From NCBI RefSeq assembly GCF_047675955.1, contig NC_132910.1:114621143-114685142 (forward strand): 64,000 bases of DNA, given 5' to 3'. Every line of letters begins with the position of its first letter. Positions within the stretch are counted from its first letter, which is position 1. Source of the stretch: Chlorocebus sabaeus (Eukaryota; Chordata; Mammalia; Primates; Cercopithecidae). A program made the position numbers and the translations under genes. Positions 12,396-23,700 of the stretch are shown one piece after another. Under the pieces are notes generated by a model. It was not told where the DNA came from. It worked only from the letters and a program-made list of their open reading frames with translations, and ran no database searches.

Positions 12396-12770
12396 AGTAA
12401 GATGGACTGTGGCAGAGATAGGTTATATGCCCATTAATTCCATCTCCTTTTTCTGGCCACATAGAAAGGCAGCCAGCCTCCCTTGCAGTTCTGTTGGGTC
12501 TGAAATGGAAGGATGTCCATGCATTCAAGGCTGCTCCATAACAGCCCATGCTCGATGTTCCACACAATCTCTTCCATTTCCTCTGTGACCATGTGCTTAC
12601 AAAGGCAGCGTCAAAAGATGGAAGGAGTCTGGATCTTTAAATCATGACTTGGCAGTGAACCTCCAAGGAGAGCTGGCCAACACACATCAGCCCATAACAC
12701 AAGGAAGAAACCTCTTATTTTATATGTTAAGAAACTTGAGATTTGGGGGTTATATGTTAAAGTGTATAGA
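12396..12770 (+). repeat. Old interspersed repeat, LTR-like, family unassigned
   Basis: Order of motifs follows a common mammalian repeat: 'ctggccacatagaaaggcag', 'gaccatgtgcttacaaaggc', 'aaaagatggaaggagtctgg', 'aaacttgagatttgggggtt'. I believe it is an ERVL/MaLR-type LTR relative but cannot name the family. Confidence 0.4.
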
Positions 12771-13552
12771 GGTTATCCCTGTAATATAGCATTAGATTTA
12801 ATTACTGGATTTAATTCCATTGGTAACTTGATATATTTTTCTGTATATTAAAATTATTTGAATGTGAAGAAAATGTTATCAAGAAATTGAGATTATGAGG
12901 TGTAGCAGAAAAAGCATTGTTTTGAGAAGTCCCATTCCTAGTAACCCTTTTATTATTTACTAGATAAGTGGCACTGGGAAAGTCAATTAATTTTCGTGGG
13001 CCCCAGTGCATATCTGTAAAATGAAGCTGTTATTAGGTTTATTATTAGGTTACCCAATTATAGGCAGAAAGCCAGTCCAAAAATTTGCTCACAGTTTTTA
13101 TGGTTTTTGATCTATGATTCCATGAAATAGGAGGTATGCACTAAAGCACAGGAGCAGTAATTTTTTCTTACTTAAAAATGCTTGGTTATAGTACGGTACC
13201 TGACAAAGTACAGCTGTACGCATACCTATTACATAATACAATGTCTTAGTAGTGTTAACTCATGCCCCAGACTTTTATGCTATCCAGATACAACACATAA
13301 GTCATTTCAGAGTGAGACGAGACAATGCGGATGACAATTTCAAAAGGAAACCATTCCCTAAAACTTTGAATACCTAGTAGTTCTGCACACATCTCTCCAT
13401 ATCCTCAGCCCTCCCCTTACAATCTAAGGATGGGATTTAAGCAAGATCCTCACTTCTCTTTCTATGTTTTATTAAGTGAAAGTCTATTCTTTCAGATGGT
13501 TTCTCTTAATATCAACTCACTAAGGTTAATTCAAGGTCGTCATTTCTATGTA
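12771..13552. other. No feature recognised
   Basis: Unique AT-rich intronic sequence. A short local duplication 'attaggtttattattagg' occurs near 13032-13050. Confidence 0.5.
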
Positions 13553-13918
13553 ACTGCTAGAGGTCTGAATATTTGTATCCTCCCAAAATTCATGTCAAAA
13601 TCCTAACCCCCAAGGTGATGATATTAGGAGGTAGAGCCTTTGGGAGGTGATTAAGTCATGAGAGTGGGGCCCTCATAAACGGTATTAGTGTCATTATAGA
13701 AGAACCCTGAGGGAGCTCATTTGCCCCTTCCACCATGTAGAGACACAGTGAGAAGGCACCATCTACCAATCAGAAAAGCAGGTCCTCAACAGACACCAAA
13801 ACAGCCAGCACCTTAATCTTGGACTCCAGACTTTAGAACCGTGAGAAATAAATTTCTGTTGTTCATAAGTTACCAGTTTATGGTATTTTGTAATAGCAGC
13901 CCAAACATACTAAGATAG
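13553..13918 (+). mobile_element. MaLR solo LTR (MLT1/MST type)
   Basis: About 365 bp with the ERVL-MaLR LTR hallmarks in order: 'ttcatgtcaaaatcctaacc', 'gatattaggaggtagagcc', 'tttgggaggtgattaagtca', 'accatgtagagacacagtga', 'gtgagaaataaatttctgtt' (AATAAA signal) and 'cccaaacatactaagata'. Clear 5-bp target duplications were not seen. No internal region follows, so it is a solo LTR. Confidence 0.85.
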
Positions 13919-14770
13919 TCAAATAATACAAATTGTAAAATAAAACAAAATAAACAGTAAAAAAAAAAAAATCTAAATGGTTCTTTGTTCATATTTAATT
14001 GTATGTTCAACAGCTAATCAGGCTAATCAAAACACTTTCATTCTTATAAAAAGGTAAAACAATAATTAAAATATATCTAATATTAGTTTAAAACCTGGAG
14101 ACCGAATGGAATTTTCCTCCTTTAAATTAAAATGAAGAATGTTACAGCCAAATCTAAACAAAGACATTTAAAACTCATTTTCCTAATGGATGCTTTGTCC
14201 CAATCCCTGGAAAATGATGGCTAGTGAAAGCCCAGCATTTAAACTTATCACAGTAAATAAAACATGAAGGACCACATTCTTGAATTGGTCTTCAGATTAT
14301 TTTTGCAATTGTGTTAATTCACAATTTGTTGTGAAAATTATAATTTTTGATTTTATTATGGAGACATTTTTAGAAAAAATATAGAAAAATACAGAAAGTA
14401 GGATTCTGATTTTCTTTAAATCATCCTTAGATGACTGCGTACTTACTTTTCTTCAACTGATTTCATCATGCAGTATAGAATCCAAGAACATAAACTTTAA
14501 TTTAAATATTTTAAGGTCACTAACATAATAAATGGATGATGTCCAAACTAATAAAAAGAAAAACAACTGTTTAATTGGAATTAAGCTCTAATATTATATG
14601 TCACGAAGGTGTTTGTGTTAGTTTACTAACCAAATCTATATGAACATATTATATAATACAAATGCAAATACTGTTGTAAACAAGGATAACATTTAGTTAT
14701 AAGGTCATCCTCCCCACATTTCTTTAGCATTCTATTTACATACAAGCCAATTTGAGGTAAAAGAACTTTC
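13919..14770. other. Intron 3' of the MARCHF1 exon, repeat-poor
   Basis: An A12 run at 13960-13971, otherwise no recognised repeat. It forms part of a repeat-poor block surrounding the exon. Confidence 0.5.
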
Positions 14771-14778
14771 CACTCACC
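14771..14778 (-). other. MARCHF1: Splice donor of the MARCHF1 exon
   Basis: The minus strand reads CATTG then GTGAGTGG, a near-consensus U2-type donor. It falls exactly where the reading frame ends at a codon boundary (phase 0). The expected next coding segment was not found at lower coordinates in this window. Confidence 0.85.
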
Positions 14779-14926
14779 AATGTGGAGGTTTGTGAGGTGT
14801 CAGCCAAATCCCCTGAGATCTCGGGTGTTCGCGTGTTGTTTGGAATTCTGTGAGGGTTACGGGCTATCGCTTCACACCAGCCCAGCATTTTCTCCTTCCT
14901 CTTATCCCTTTTCAATTTCTGAAATT
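14778..14926 (-). CDS. MARCHF1: MARCHF1 exon with the initiator ATG (partial gene)
   Basis: Read on the minus strand, this exon follows an acceptor ending TTATTTTCAG and stops at a GTGAGT donor. ATG lies at 14888-14886. From there 37 codons run open to the exon end at a codon boundary: MLGWCEAIARNPH..., then TPEISGDLAD and TSQTSTL. I recognise this as the N-terminus of MARCHF1, a multi-pass membrane RING-CH E3 ubiquitin ligase of endosomes and plasma membrane in antigen-presenting cells; it ubiquitinates MHC class II and CD86. This exon encodes only the cytosolic segment ahead of the RING-CH domain, which must lie in exons beyond position 1. The frame stays open upstream of ATG (KLKRDKRKEK), so the 5' part may be UTR or coding in a longer isoform. 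A second AG at 14919-14920 could start the exon at 14918. CpGs are frequent here, unlike the surroundings. The match is from memory, not alignment. Confidence 0.93.
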
Positions 14927-14941
14927 CTGAAAATAATTTAC
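14918..14941 (-). other. MARCHF1: Splice acceptor(s) of the MARCHF1 exon
   Basis: Two AG dinucleotides lie in tandem on the minus strand: TTATTTTCAG, then AATTTCAG eight bases later. Either gives an open frame into the ATG. The first has the better pyrimidine tract. An eight-base choice would shift the frame relative to any upstream coding exon, so only one can serve a longer protein isoform. Confidence 0.65.
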
Positions 14942-17492
14942 ATTCCCTGAAACAGGTCTTTTATTTTAGCTGTGTTTTGGAAAATATATATAATCAAAAT
15001 TAAATCAACAATATAACAAAACACTAATGGAGACTTTTTTTAAAACCAGGGGTTATAAGGAGGAAAAGAAGAATATGCTGTTTATTAATAATATCCTAGA
15101 GTCACAGGAGAATAGAATGAGTATACATCTTTTCAAAGGACCTAACATCTTTTATATCTCTCTTTGTGGCACTAGTAGACAATGAGAATTCCTTGTGCCA
15201 GGTTCTAAGTGTTATTATCAGAGATCAGCTTATAACAGTAAGTTCTTACCTCGAGAAATAAGAACAGACCTGGTTCCTGATAATATCTACATATTTCAAT
15301 GACATCTAAAATTTGGCATAACTTTTCAGCTAAATGTCCTACAGAAGCCAAATAAATCGAATACAGGCCAGTGATAAATATTAGTCATTCTGGCAGTGCC
15401 ATGATTTTCTCTCTCATAAAGTTCTGCCATCTGAAAAAAATTATTGCAAGTATAATAAATTTAGCATATGACATCTATCACCAGTACAATCTAGCCAAAG
15501 CAATAATTTAAAAAAATCCTTACTACGTCATGAGTAGAAATATTCCACAACTCTTTCTAGATTTCTAGAACTTCTTATTTGGGGGAATGTTTTGTCTCTG
15601 AAAAAGTCATATCAACAATGACTTTTAACATAATGGAGAAACATTGTTTCCCTTGTAAAATTTTACAGCCTACTTTTCCACTCCACCACCCTCAGTAATT
15701 AGAAATAGTTTATTGCAGGTCTTTAGTTAAATGCATTACACTGTCAATTAAATATCAAAAATAATGTGCAGTAATTATTTTTCACAGCATCCAAAGCAAT
15801 TAGCAATCTGGTCGTTTGTAACATTTCAGAGATTCGAAACTGCACATTTCAAAGCACTAAGAAAAGTAACATAAAGAACGGTGCGCTAACAGATTGATGA
15901 GTTATTATTCTAAATGACAAAATACTCAAGTTAAATGCATCTGAACAGTGTAAATAGGAAAGTGATAAAAAAGATCTTTTATTAAAAATGTCTAAGATAC
16001 TCAACAGAATGGATTTCTTAATAAGACCAGCAATCTAATATGAGTGACTCATTCAATTGAGGTACAGAGAAATGATAAAGGGAACTTGGAAACAATTGTT
16101 TGAATGATGTTGAATTATTAGTGCTTGGCCTTTCAAACACATTGCTTCAGATTTATGTAAAATTGTGATCTATTCAATACAAAATCTGCATACTTAATTT
16201 GCACTCTACAAAAAGTAAATATTTCCTCATTCCCAGTAACACTATCTTGGTTACTCATCAGCTTTTAATTGCATTTCTTGAAGTGTGCTAAGAGTAAATG
16301 AAAATGAGGATCTTTATTCAAAGGCAAGGAGTGAAATGATACATAATGACCAAAACAGTTTAATCAAGTATAAACAAATGTTCTACTTCTAAATCATTTA
16401 CCATTTTTTTTCAATTTTAACTCTATAATTAAATATCACTTTAGTACTTATAATAAAATGCTAAATTCATTCATGAATGAAGAACATAATCGTGTGGCCC
16501 ACAAAATTATGACACCATCAGTATCTATTCTGAGATGTGTTTGTAAAGGTAGCCAACTTCTTATTTCCCATTCAGATTCTTTTTGATGCTGTGGTGGTAG
16601 TAGCTTTGTCATTCCTTATTCAGTCAATATTAATCCATAAATATTTATGAAGCCCCTACTATATTTTAGGTACTGAAGCAGGAATAGTTGTCATAAGAAG
16701 AGGATAACTTTCATTTTTGATGTGATTTGGGTTCAGTGCAGCGATCTATTCTAGAGAATTTTAAAGTCCATGGACCACTGGGATCTTTCTGATCTCTAAT
16801 TTTTAGATTTGTACGCTTACTTGCACAACTTTAAGGTGACTGCCTGCTCCCCTTCATGTCTTCCTTGAAGCTGGCCTATGCAAATCATCTTTTTGAACTG
16901 TTTTGTTGGACAGCTGTCAACAAATCATCATGACAAAAGCTGTAAACTTTTGGCTACACCTGCTGAAGTATTATAACAAAATGCCAACTGCATTCTAGTT
17001 TTCTATTGCATATAACTGTCATTATCTTATTTTAGGATTATTAGCTAGGCTAAATAATTCAGAAAGTTAAAATACAAACTTTTAATATAAATAATATGTT
17101 AATAATAATCATTAAATACTATCCATGGACAGTGTACAGACTATTTTAAGAAAGCAGACCAGAAACAAGATACATTGCTATGGACTGGAAAGTTTATAAT
17201 TTAGTTTGAACTGATAGGAATGTTTATAAAGACAGTTCAGTGTGTGAAATGAGAGACAGCAATCTAACTACACAGCTTCACTTCAGTTTTTTATTATATT
17301 AATGTAGAATCTATGAAAACAATAAAAATGTCTGTGATGGTTGCATTTCTATATCTGGACATTCATTTCACGTCCAAGAGATATATTTTGTTTAACGATT
17401 TACTTTAAATAATATGCATTTTCTGAGTTGTCAGCTACGTTAGAATCACAGCATCATCTCCTGGAGAAGTCAATGTTTGAATAACCTCAAAA
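14942..17492. other. Intron 5' of the MARCHF1 exon, repeat-poor
   Basis: About 2.5 kb with almost no recognisable repeat. A short L2-like piece on the minus strand at 16615-16690 ('catttatgaagccccta'-type end) is weak. Freedom from young repeats next to an exon is compatible with constrained non-coding sequence, but no specific element can be named. Confidence 0.45.
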
Positions 17493-17808
17493 GGGGTTGG
17501 GCACCATGGTTCATGTCTGTAATCCCAGCCCTTTGGGAGGCCGAGGTGGGTGGATCACTTGAGCTCAAGGGTTTGAGACCAGACTGGTCAACATGGTGAA
17601 ACCGTGTGCCTACTAAAAATACAAAAAATTAGCCAGGTGTGGTGGCTTGTGTCTTCTGTAGTCTCAGTTAGTACTCAGGAGGCTGGGGCAGGAGAATTGC
17701 TTGAACCTGGGAGGCAGAGGTTGTAGTGAGCTGAGATGGCACCACTGACTCCAGCCTGGGTGACAGAACAGGACTCTGTCTCAATAAACAAACAAACAAA
17801 CAAACAAG
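17493..17808 (+). mobile_element. Alu with (AAAC)n tail and target duplications
   Basis: Full Alu dimer: 'ttgggcaccatggttcatgt', then 'ctttgggaggccgaggtggg', then 'ccagcctgggtgacagaaca'. The tail is A with CAAA units. Flanks are 'aataacctcaaaag' upstream and 'agtagcctcaaaag' downstream, a two-mismatch target duplication. AluS, or late AluJ. Confidence 0.93.
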
Positions 17809-17850
17809 TAGCCTCAAAAGCAGCAGCATGAGTATAGGTGTAAATCAGAA

Positions 17851-17881
17851 GGGAGAGAGAGAGAGAGAGAAACAAGGAGAG
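17851..17881 (+). repeat. (GA)n microsatellite
   Basis: Run of about ten GA units after 'aagggagagaga', followed by 'aacaaggagaga'. Confidence 0.85.
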
Positions 17882-18516
17882 ACCATTGCGTTACCCTTTA
17901 AATTCCTGTTGGTAAGGGACTGTTACAATTGCCCAATAACAATATGTTCTTTTCTGTTATCACGAAACACTTAAAGTTTGGATCACATTTCAAAAATATT
18001 TTCTTTTTTGCATTACTGATGCTAAAATACAGATTCTAAAAATAGTTTAGGTGAGTTGAGAGAACTGAAGAATTGAAATGTTGATTGCTAAGCCTCTGTA
18101 GACCAGCCTTCTTCCTACACAGGTCTGGAGTACTCATCATATTTTTAGGTGTAAGAATGTGCTGTCAGTCAGAAGGGTAGGCAAATTGTAAGCATTTATA
18201 ATTAACCCCAAAGCCCTTTAAAATGTAAGTATCATTAGTAATATATCAAAATAGGAAAGTGGTCATTAAGCACTCATGTTAATTGCTATCTAGTCATTGA
18301 ACCAAGCTAATATGAGATGCAGCAATGAGCAACTTATATAATGATCACAGGAAATTGAGATTTAACTAAGCTTAATTTTTAATATGCTACTTGAAGCAGA
18401 TATTTAATTTAATAAATAGTAGCATAGTGCATTCTCTGTGAACTACATTGACAACAAATTAATATGAGGAAAAAATTCAAAGCAATTGGGTATATCTTAT
18501 GGATAATAATTTACTT
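17882..18516. other. No feature recognised
   Basis: AT-rich intronic sequence with no identifiable repeat or ORF. Confidence 0.5.
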
Positions 18517-18740
18517 TTAATTCAGTAAACATCTAGTGAACATTTTCTTTGTGCCAGACACCGTGCTTGGAACCTTTGGTACAGAGAGAGAAAAGACCCA
18601 GAGCTTATAATTAGGAAGGGAAACAGAGAAGAAACCCAATTTTTGTAAGACGGTGTGATAAGAGCTATGATAGCAGTACACTGAGCACTATGAAAACGTT
18701 GAGAAAAGACATTTAACTTAGCATGAGATGCAGGGAATGG
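18517..18740 (-). mobile_element. L2 3' end
   Basis: Reverse of the L2 3' end: 'cagtaaacatctagtgaaca', 'tttgtgccagacaccgtgct', 'cagagcttataattaggaag', then 'gtgtgataagagctatgata'. Confidence 0.7.
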
Positions 18741-18841
18741 CTGATTTTAGAAGACTTTCCAAAGAAAGTAACAATTACAAGTAATTTACATGAAAGTTAA
18801 AATTGTTACTATTCTAAAGGCTTCTGTCACTACAAGCTGTT

Positions 18842-18958
18842 TTGCACAACTCCGGGGGGGGGCATCATCCACATTGTAATCCATGTAAATGGCACTGTAC
18901 TCCAAGGAATGCTTTCCACATTAAACACCATGAGAATGGTACGCCTAGAATTGTGCAA
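18842..18958. repeat. Short inverted-repeat element, MITE-like
   Basis: The ends 'ttgcacaactccgggg' and 'gcctagaattgtgcaa' are inverted copies (about 13 of 16 positions pair) bounding 117 bp. It contains a G8 run at 18854-18861. No clear target duplication. May be a fragment of a named DNA transposon that I do not recognise. Confidence 0.4.
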
Positions 18959-20103
18959 CCTGGCAGCCCTGCTGGACTGATTTCTCCAAGTGAAGCTTAT
19001 TATACTCACTTTATTTTACCGCAAGGCTAATGTAATTTAATCTTAAACTCAGAGATTTGTTTGCCACAGAAAAATGCAGTTGCCTACCTCTATTTATCTC
19101 TCTGTCTCCTCAACTACTTCCTTCCTCAAATTTGCGCATTCCATATCGTATCTAGTTGTGCAGTTACGACTGAGCTAAATGCTCCCTCTCTTCACCACAT
19201 GCATAGAACTGAGAAAGTGCCCACCTTCTCCATTCTCAAATTTGAGACTTGAGAATGGTCTTGTCTAAGAATGTTAAGGGCTTTTAAACGGAACATTTTA
19301 GAGATTTTGTGTATTTGTTTAGCTAATGTGTCATTAAGAAACATAAGTATCAACTATTAGCCCATCACCTAAATAATAATAAAGTTCAATTTCCATTATG
19401 AAAGGGACAACTTGCAATTAAGAGAAGTGAAAATGTGTGAGCTTGTGTGTGTTCCAATAGTGACTCAGTACATATTGAGAAAACTCTAACATTCATGCCT
19501 GTCACTCACATTTGCTGCTGCTGTGGACCTCTGAGTAGATGTTTTCACGTGCTCAAACACAGTCCTCACACATGAATTGTTCCTAACGACTTGGGGTGCC
19601 AATGAACACTAAGGACTTCTTCTCGGGTTGAATTCTTCAAGAACAGATGACTGTATATGATAAGTTTATTGCTATGTAATGGAGATGTGTCCTGGGGGTC
19701 CTTTTAATTTCTGCGAGTAGGATGTTAAGTTTCTCAAATGGAGGGAGAGGTTTGTAGTCGTATTCTAAGATGTGGAAGAGCAACTGAAATAGAATCCAAT
19801 ATTCTGTTGATCATACAATGAATGAGAAGGTAAAGAGGAGTTCTTTTCTGAATAATCATGACTTGTAGCGAAGGCTTAAATTCTTTGGTGCTTTTAGCTT
19901 AGACTATTTGAAATATATATTTAGTATAGAGATTTCTTTAAAAAAAATTTGCCTCTACCTTGCAATTACTTTTAAAACCACTAACATTTCTATGAAGTCA
20001 GATAAGCTACCCTCACCTTGCAAGGTGGCATGATAGTGACTGAAGAAATGATACAATACAAGGAAGTAAGGCTCTCATTCTCTCCTCTACTGAGGCAATG
20101 CAG
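18959..20103. other. No feature recognised
   Basis: Unique intronic sequence. Short ORFs at 18842-19030 and 19061-19252 show no protein likeness. Confidence 0.5.
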
Positions 20104-20432
20104 AGAGAAAAGCTTTTTTTTTTTTTTTTTTTTTTTTTTTGAAATGGAGTTCTTGTTCTTCAGGTTGAGTGCAATGCCATGATCTCAGCTCACTGCAACC
20201 CTGCCTCCCAGGTTCAAGCGATTCTCCTGCCTCAGCCTCCCAAATTGCTGGGATTACAGGTGCCTGCCACCACACCCAGCTAATTTTTTGGATTTTTAGT
20301 AGAGATAGGGTTTTGCCATGTTGGCCAGGCTGGTCTTGAACTCCTAACCTCAGATGATCTACCTGTCTTGGCCTCCCAAAGTGCTGGGATTACAGGTGTA
20401 AGCCACCATGCCCTGCCAAGAAAAGCTTTTTG
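20104..20432 (-). mobile_element. AluS with target duplications
   Basis: T26 tail at about 20115-20140, then 'gatctcagctcactgcaacc', then 'gctgggattacaggtgtaag'. The flanks repeat 'agaaaagcttttt' on both sides (near 20107 and 20420), a clear target duplication. Confidence 0.95.
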
Positions 20433-20734
20433 AAAAGACAGTACTGGTAGCAATATAAGCCATTGTCCTAGAGATCCTCAGGAACAGGAAGGAGAGGTTT
20501 CTAGGTAAGTAACTTTGGAGAAACTATAACAATAGTGACTCTTCCAATTCTAATTATACTAAGAGATGTAAGTGACCCCAAAGAGAGAATGAAGCTCCCA
20601 CATAAATAGTTACATCCAGAGATAGGGCAGTTGGTGTTCTTTAGTGATGACTGAAAACCTTCCTTATGGAATTGAGTGTGTTAGTGTGGAACTCAGCACA
20701 CAGCTTGGGCCAATCTTGTAGACATAAAAATAAA
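20433..20734. other. No feature recognised
   Basis: Unique sequence between an Alu and the start of a long L1. Confidence 0.5.
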
Positions 20735-23700
20735 ATGTAGGGACTTCCAGTTTAAGCTCTGACATGTAAAGAGTTTGGAAGTCATAACTCCCATTCTTTT
20801 AAAATGAGAAAGCTGCATAAAAACTGAAAATAATTTTTCTTAGATTCATTAGAGAATTGAAGTTGCAGAACAAACCACCACTCCCAAAATATGGAGAGAG
20901 GAAAATATAGAGAATTATGGTCGATTTCAGAATACATGGGGGGAAGCTGATGGAGCCCTAACTGGGTGGAAATTCTTAAGTTGTATCTTCAATATATTAT
21001 TGGAGACAGTGGGGATTAGGTTGAAAGTGAGAACTTCCGGGAGGTTGCATTATTAGCGGGGACTCTACACTTTCCTGGGTTTTACTGCTAGGCAACTTAT
21101 CTATATTTCATAAGAATATCTGAGAAAGATATAATGGTGGCACTAGCAGGGGAAAAGGACAAGCAAACACTGTGAAATACCCCAAACGGTCTTATAAAAA
21201 TGGTTTATTCTCCAAGGGAAAATATCTTGCAGAGGTTTGCTAACCCACCAGAATAAGTGTCATTTCATCCACTCCAGGCTTTTTTACTCTTTCTGCCCTG
21301 TCTATGGTGGGGACGGAAGCTAAGAAACACTTGTGAAGGCCACAGCCCAGAAATACAGGCTCACTAAAAGACTTTGATTGAATCATACAGTTACAGAACA
21401 CTTCCCCTCTACTGTACCTTACCATGATACCAACAAGGCTTAAGGTAAAACAGTGATGTACAGCTTAAAGAACTGCAAGATACACACTCTTTGTGGAGGA
21501 GTACTTTGGGAGCCCAAAGGCAACAGGATAGACAAATACTAGGGCACTACAAGAATTCTATAGCTAGAGTAAACATTAAATACAGCCCAACTTCTAGCTG
21601 GAATAACACAGAAACGCCCATTACCTCAGTTTCTGTTGCCTAATGTATCATGTTTAGCTTTCTACAACGACAAAAAAATTTCAAAGTGTGCTAGAAAGCA
21701 GGCAAAAACAGTGAAAAGATATATTAAAAAAGCACTAGAACCAAATTAAATATGATACAGATAATAGCTCAAGGTATTTAAAATATATATGATTAATATG
21801 TTAAGGGCTATATTGGAAAAAGGAGACAACATCAGGAACAAATGGGGAATGTTAGCTAAGAGAAGGAAGCTCTAAGAAAGTATCCACAAATGGCTAGAAA
21901 CCAAAACATTGTAACAAAAATGAAGAATACCTTTGGTGGGCTCATCAGTAGTCTGGAAGTGCCCAAGAAAGGTGTCAATGAGCTTGATGACAGAGAAACT
22001 TCAGAACTGAAATGCAAAGAGAACAAAGAATGGAAAAAAGAAAACACAGAACATCCAAGAACTGTGGTATAATTTTTAAATTTGTAACATATGCATAACC
22101 AGAATACCAGAAGAAAAAAGAGATAATGGAGCAAAAGAAATGTTTTAGGATACAAGGTTAATATAGAAAATCAACTGCTTTCCTGTATACCTTTCCTTAT
22201 ACCTATATACAAGCAATGCACAATTAAAATTTGAAATTAATAAGTTAATACTTTTTAACAGCATCAAATATTATCTAAGTATAAATATAATTTTACAGGA
22301 TTTATATAAAAATCTGTAAAACTCTGATTTAAAAAATCAAAGAAAATCTAAATAATAGCAGAGACATTCTGTTCATGGATGGGAAGACTCAACTTTGTTA
22401 ACACATTAATTCTTCCCAACTTGAGCTGTACATTTCATGCAACCTGAATCAAAATCCGAGGAAGATATTTTATAGATAGTGATACACTTCTTCTAAAGTT
22501 TACATAGAAAGGCAAAATACCTACACTAGTCCACACAATACTGAAGAAAAACAAAGTTGGAGAACTCACACTACCCAGTTCCAAATTTACTATAAAGTGA
22601 CAGTAATCAAGACGGTGTGGTATTGGAGAAAGAGTAAATACATAAGACAATAAAATGTAATAGAGATTTTAGAAATAGACTCATGAATAGAGTCAACTCA
22701 TCTTTGACGAAGGACCAGAATCAATTCAAGAGAAAGACTAACCTTTTCAATCAATGGTTCTGGAACAACTGGACATCCATATGCAAAAAAAAAAAGACTC
22801 TAGATACAGATCTTATACTTTTCACAAAAGTTAACTAAAAATGAATCATAAACTTAAATGTAAATGCAAAACTGTAAACCTCTACAAGGAAACAGAAAAT
22901 GTGGGTGACGTTGGGTTTCGCAATGAGGTGGTAGATGCAACACTAAAATCATGATTCATGAAATAAAAAATGTTGATAAGTCGGAATTTATTACAATTAT
23001 CAATGTATACTTTATAAAAGACTCTTAAGAGAATTAAAAGACAAGCCACAGACTGGAAAAAATATTTGCAAAATGCATATTGAATAAAGGACTTGTATTC
23101 CAAACATACAAAGAACTCTTAAATCTCAACAATTAAAAAGTGAGGTACCCAATAAAAACAAGCAAATGATCTGAATAGACATTTCAATAAAGAAGATGTA
23201 CAGATGGATACCAAGCATATGAAAAGATGCTCAACATTATATGTCATTAAGGAATTGCAAATTAAAACAACAATGAGATGCCACTACATACCTATTAAAG
23301 TGGATAAAATGCAACAGACTGATAATACCAAATACTGACAAGGATGCCAAGCAACAGGTATTCTTTTCCATTGCTTGTGGGAATACAAAATAGTACAGCC
23401 ATCTTAGAAGACAATTTGGTAGTTTACTAATGAAGTTAAACATAATCTTATCATACAATCCAGCAACTGCACTTATAGCTATTTACCCCAACTGATTTTT
23501 AAAATCTATGTCTCACAAAAACATGCACACATATGTTTATAGCAGTTTTATTCATAATCACCAAAAACTGGAAGCAACAAACATGCTCTTCAATGGGTAA
23601 ATGGATAACTAAATTGTGGTACATTCATACAATATTATATTATTCAGCAATTAAAGGAAATTACCTATCAAACCATTAAAAAGGCATGGATGAATATTAA

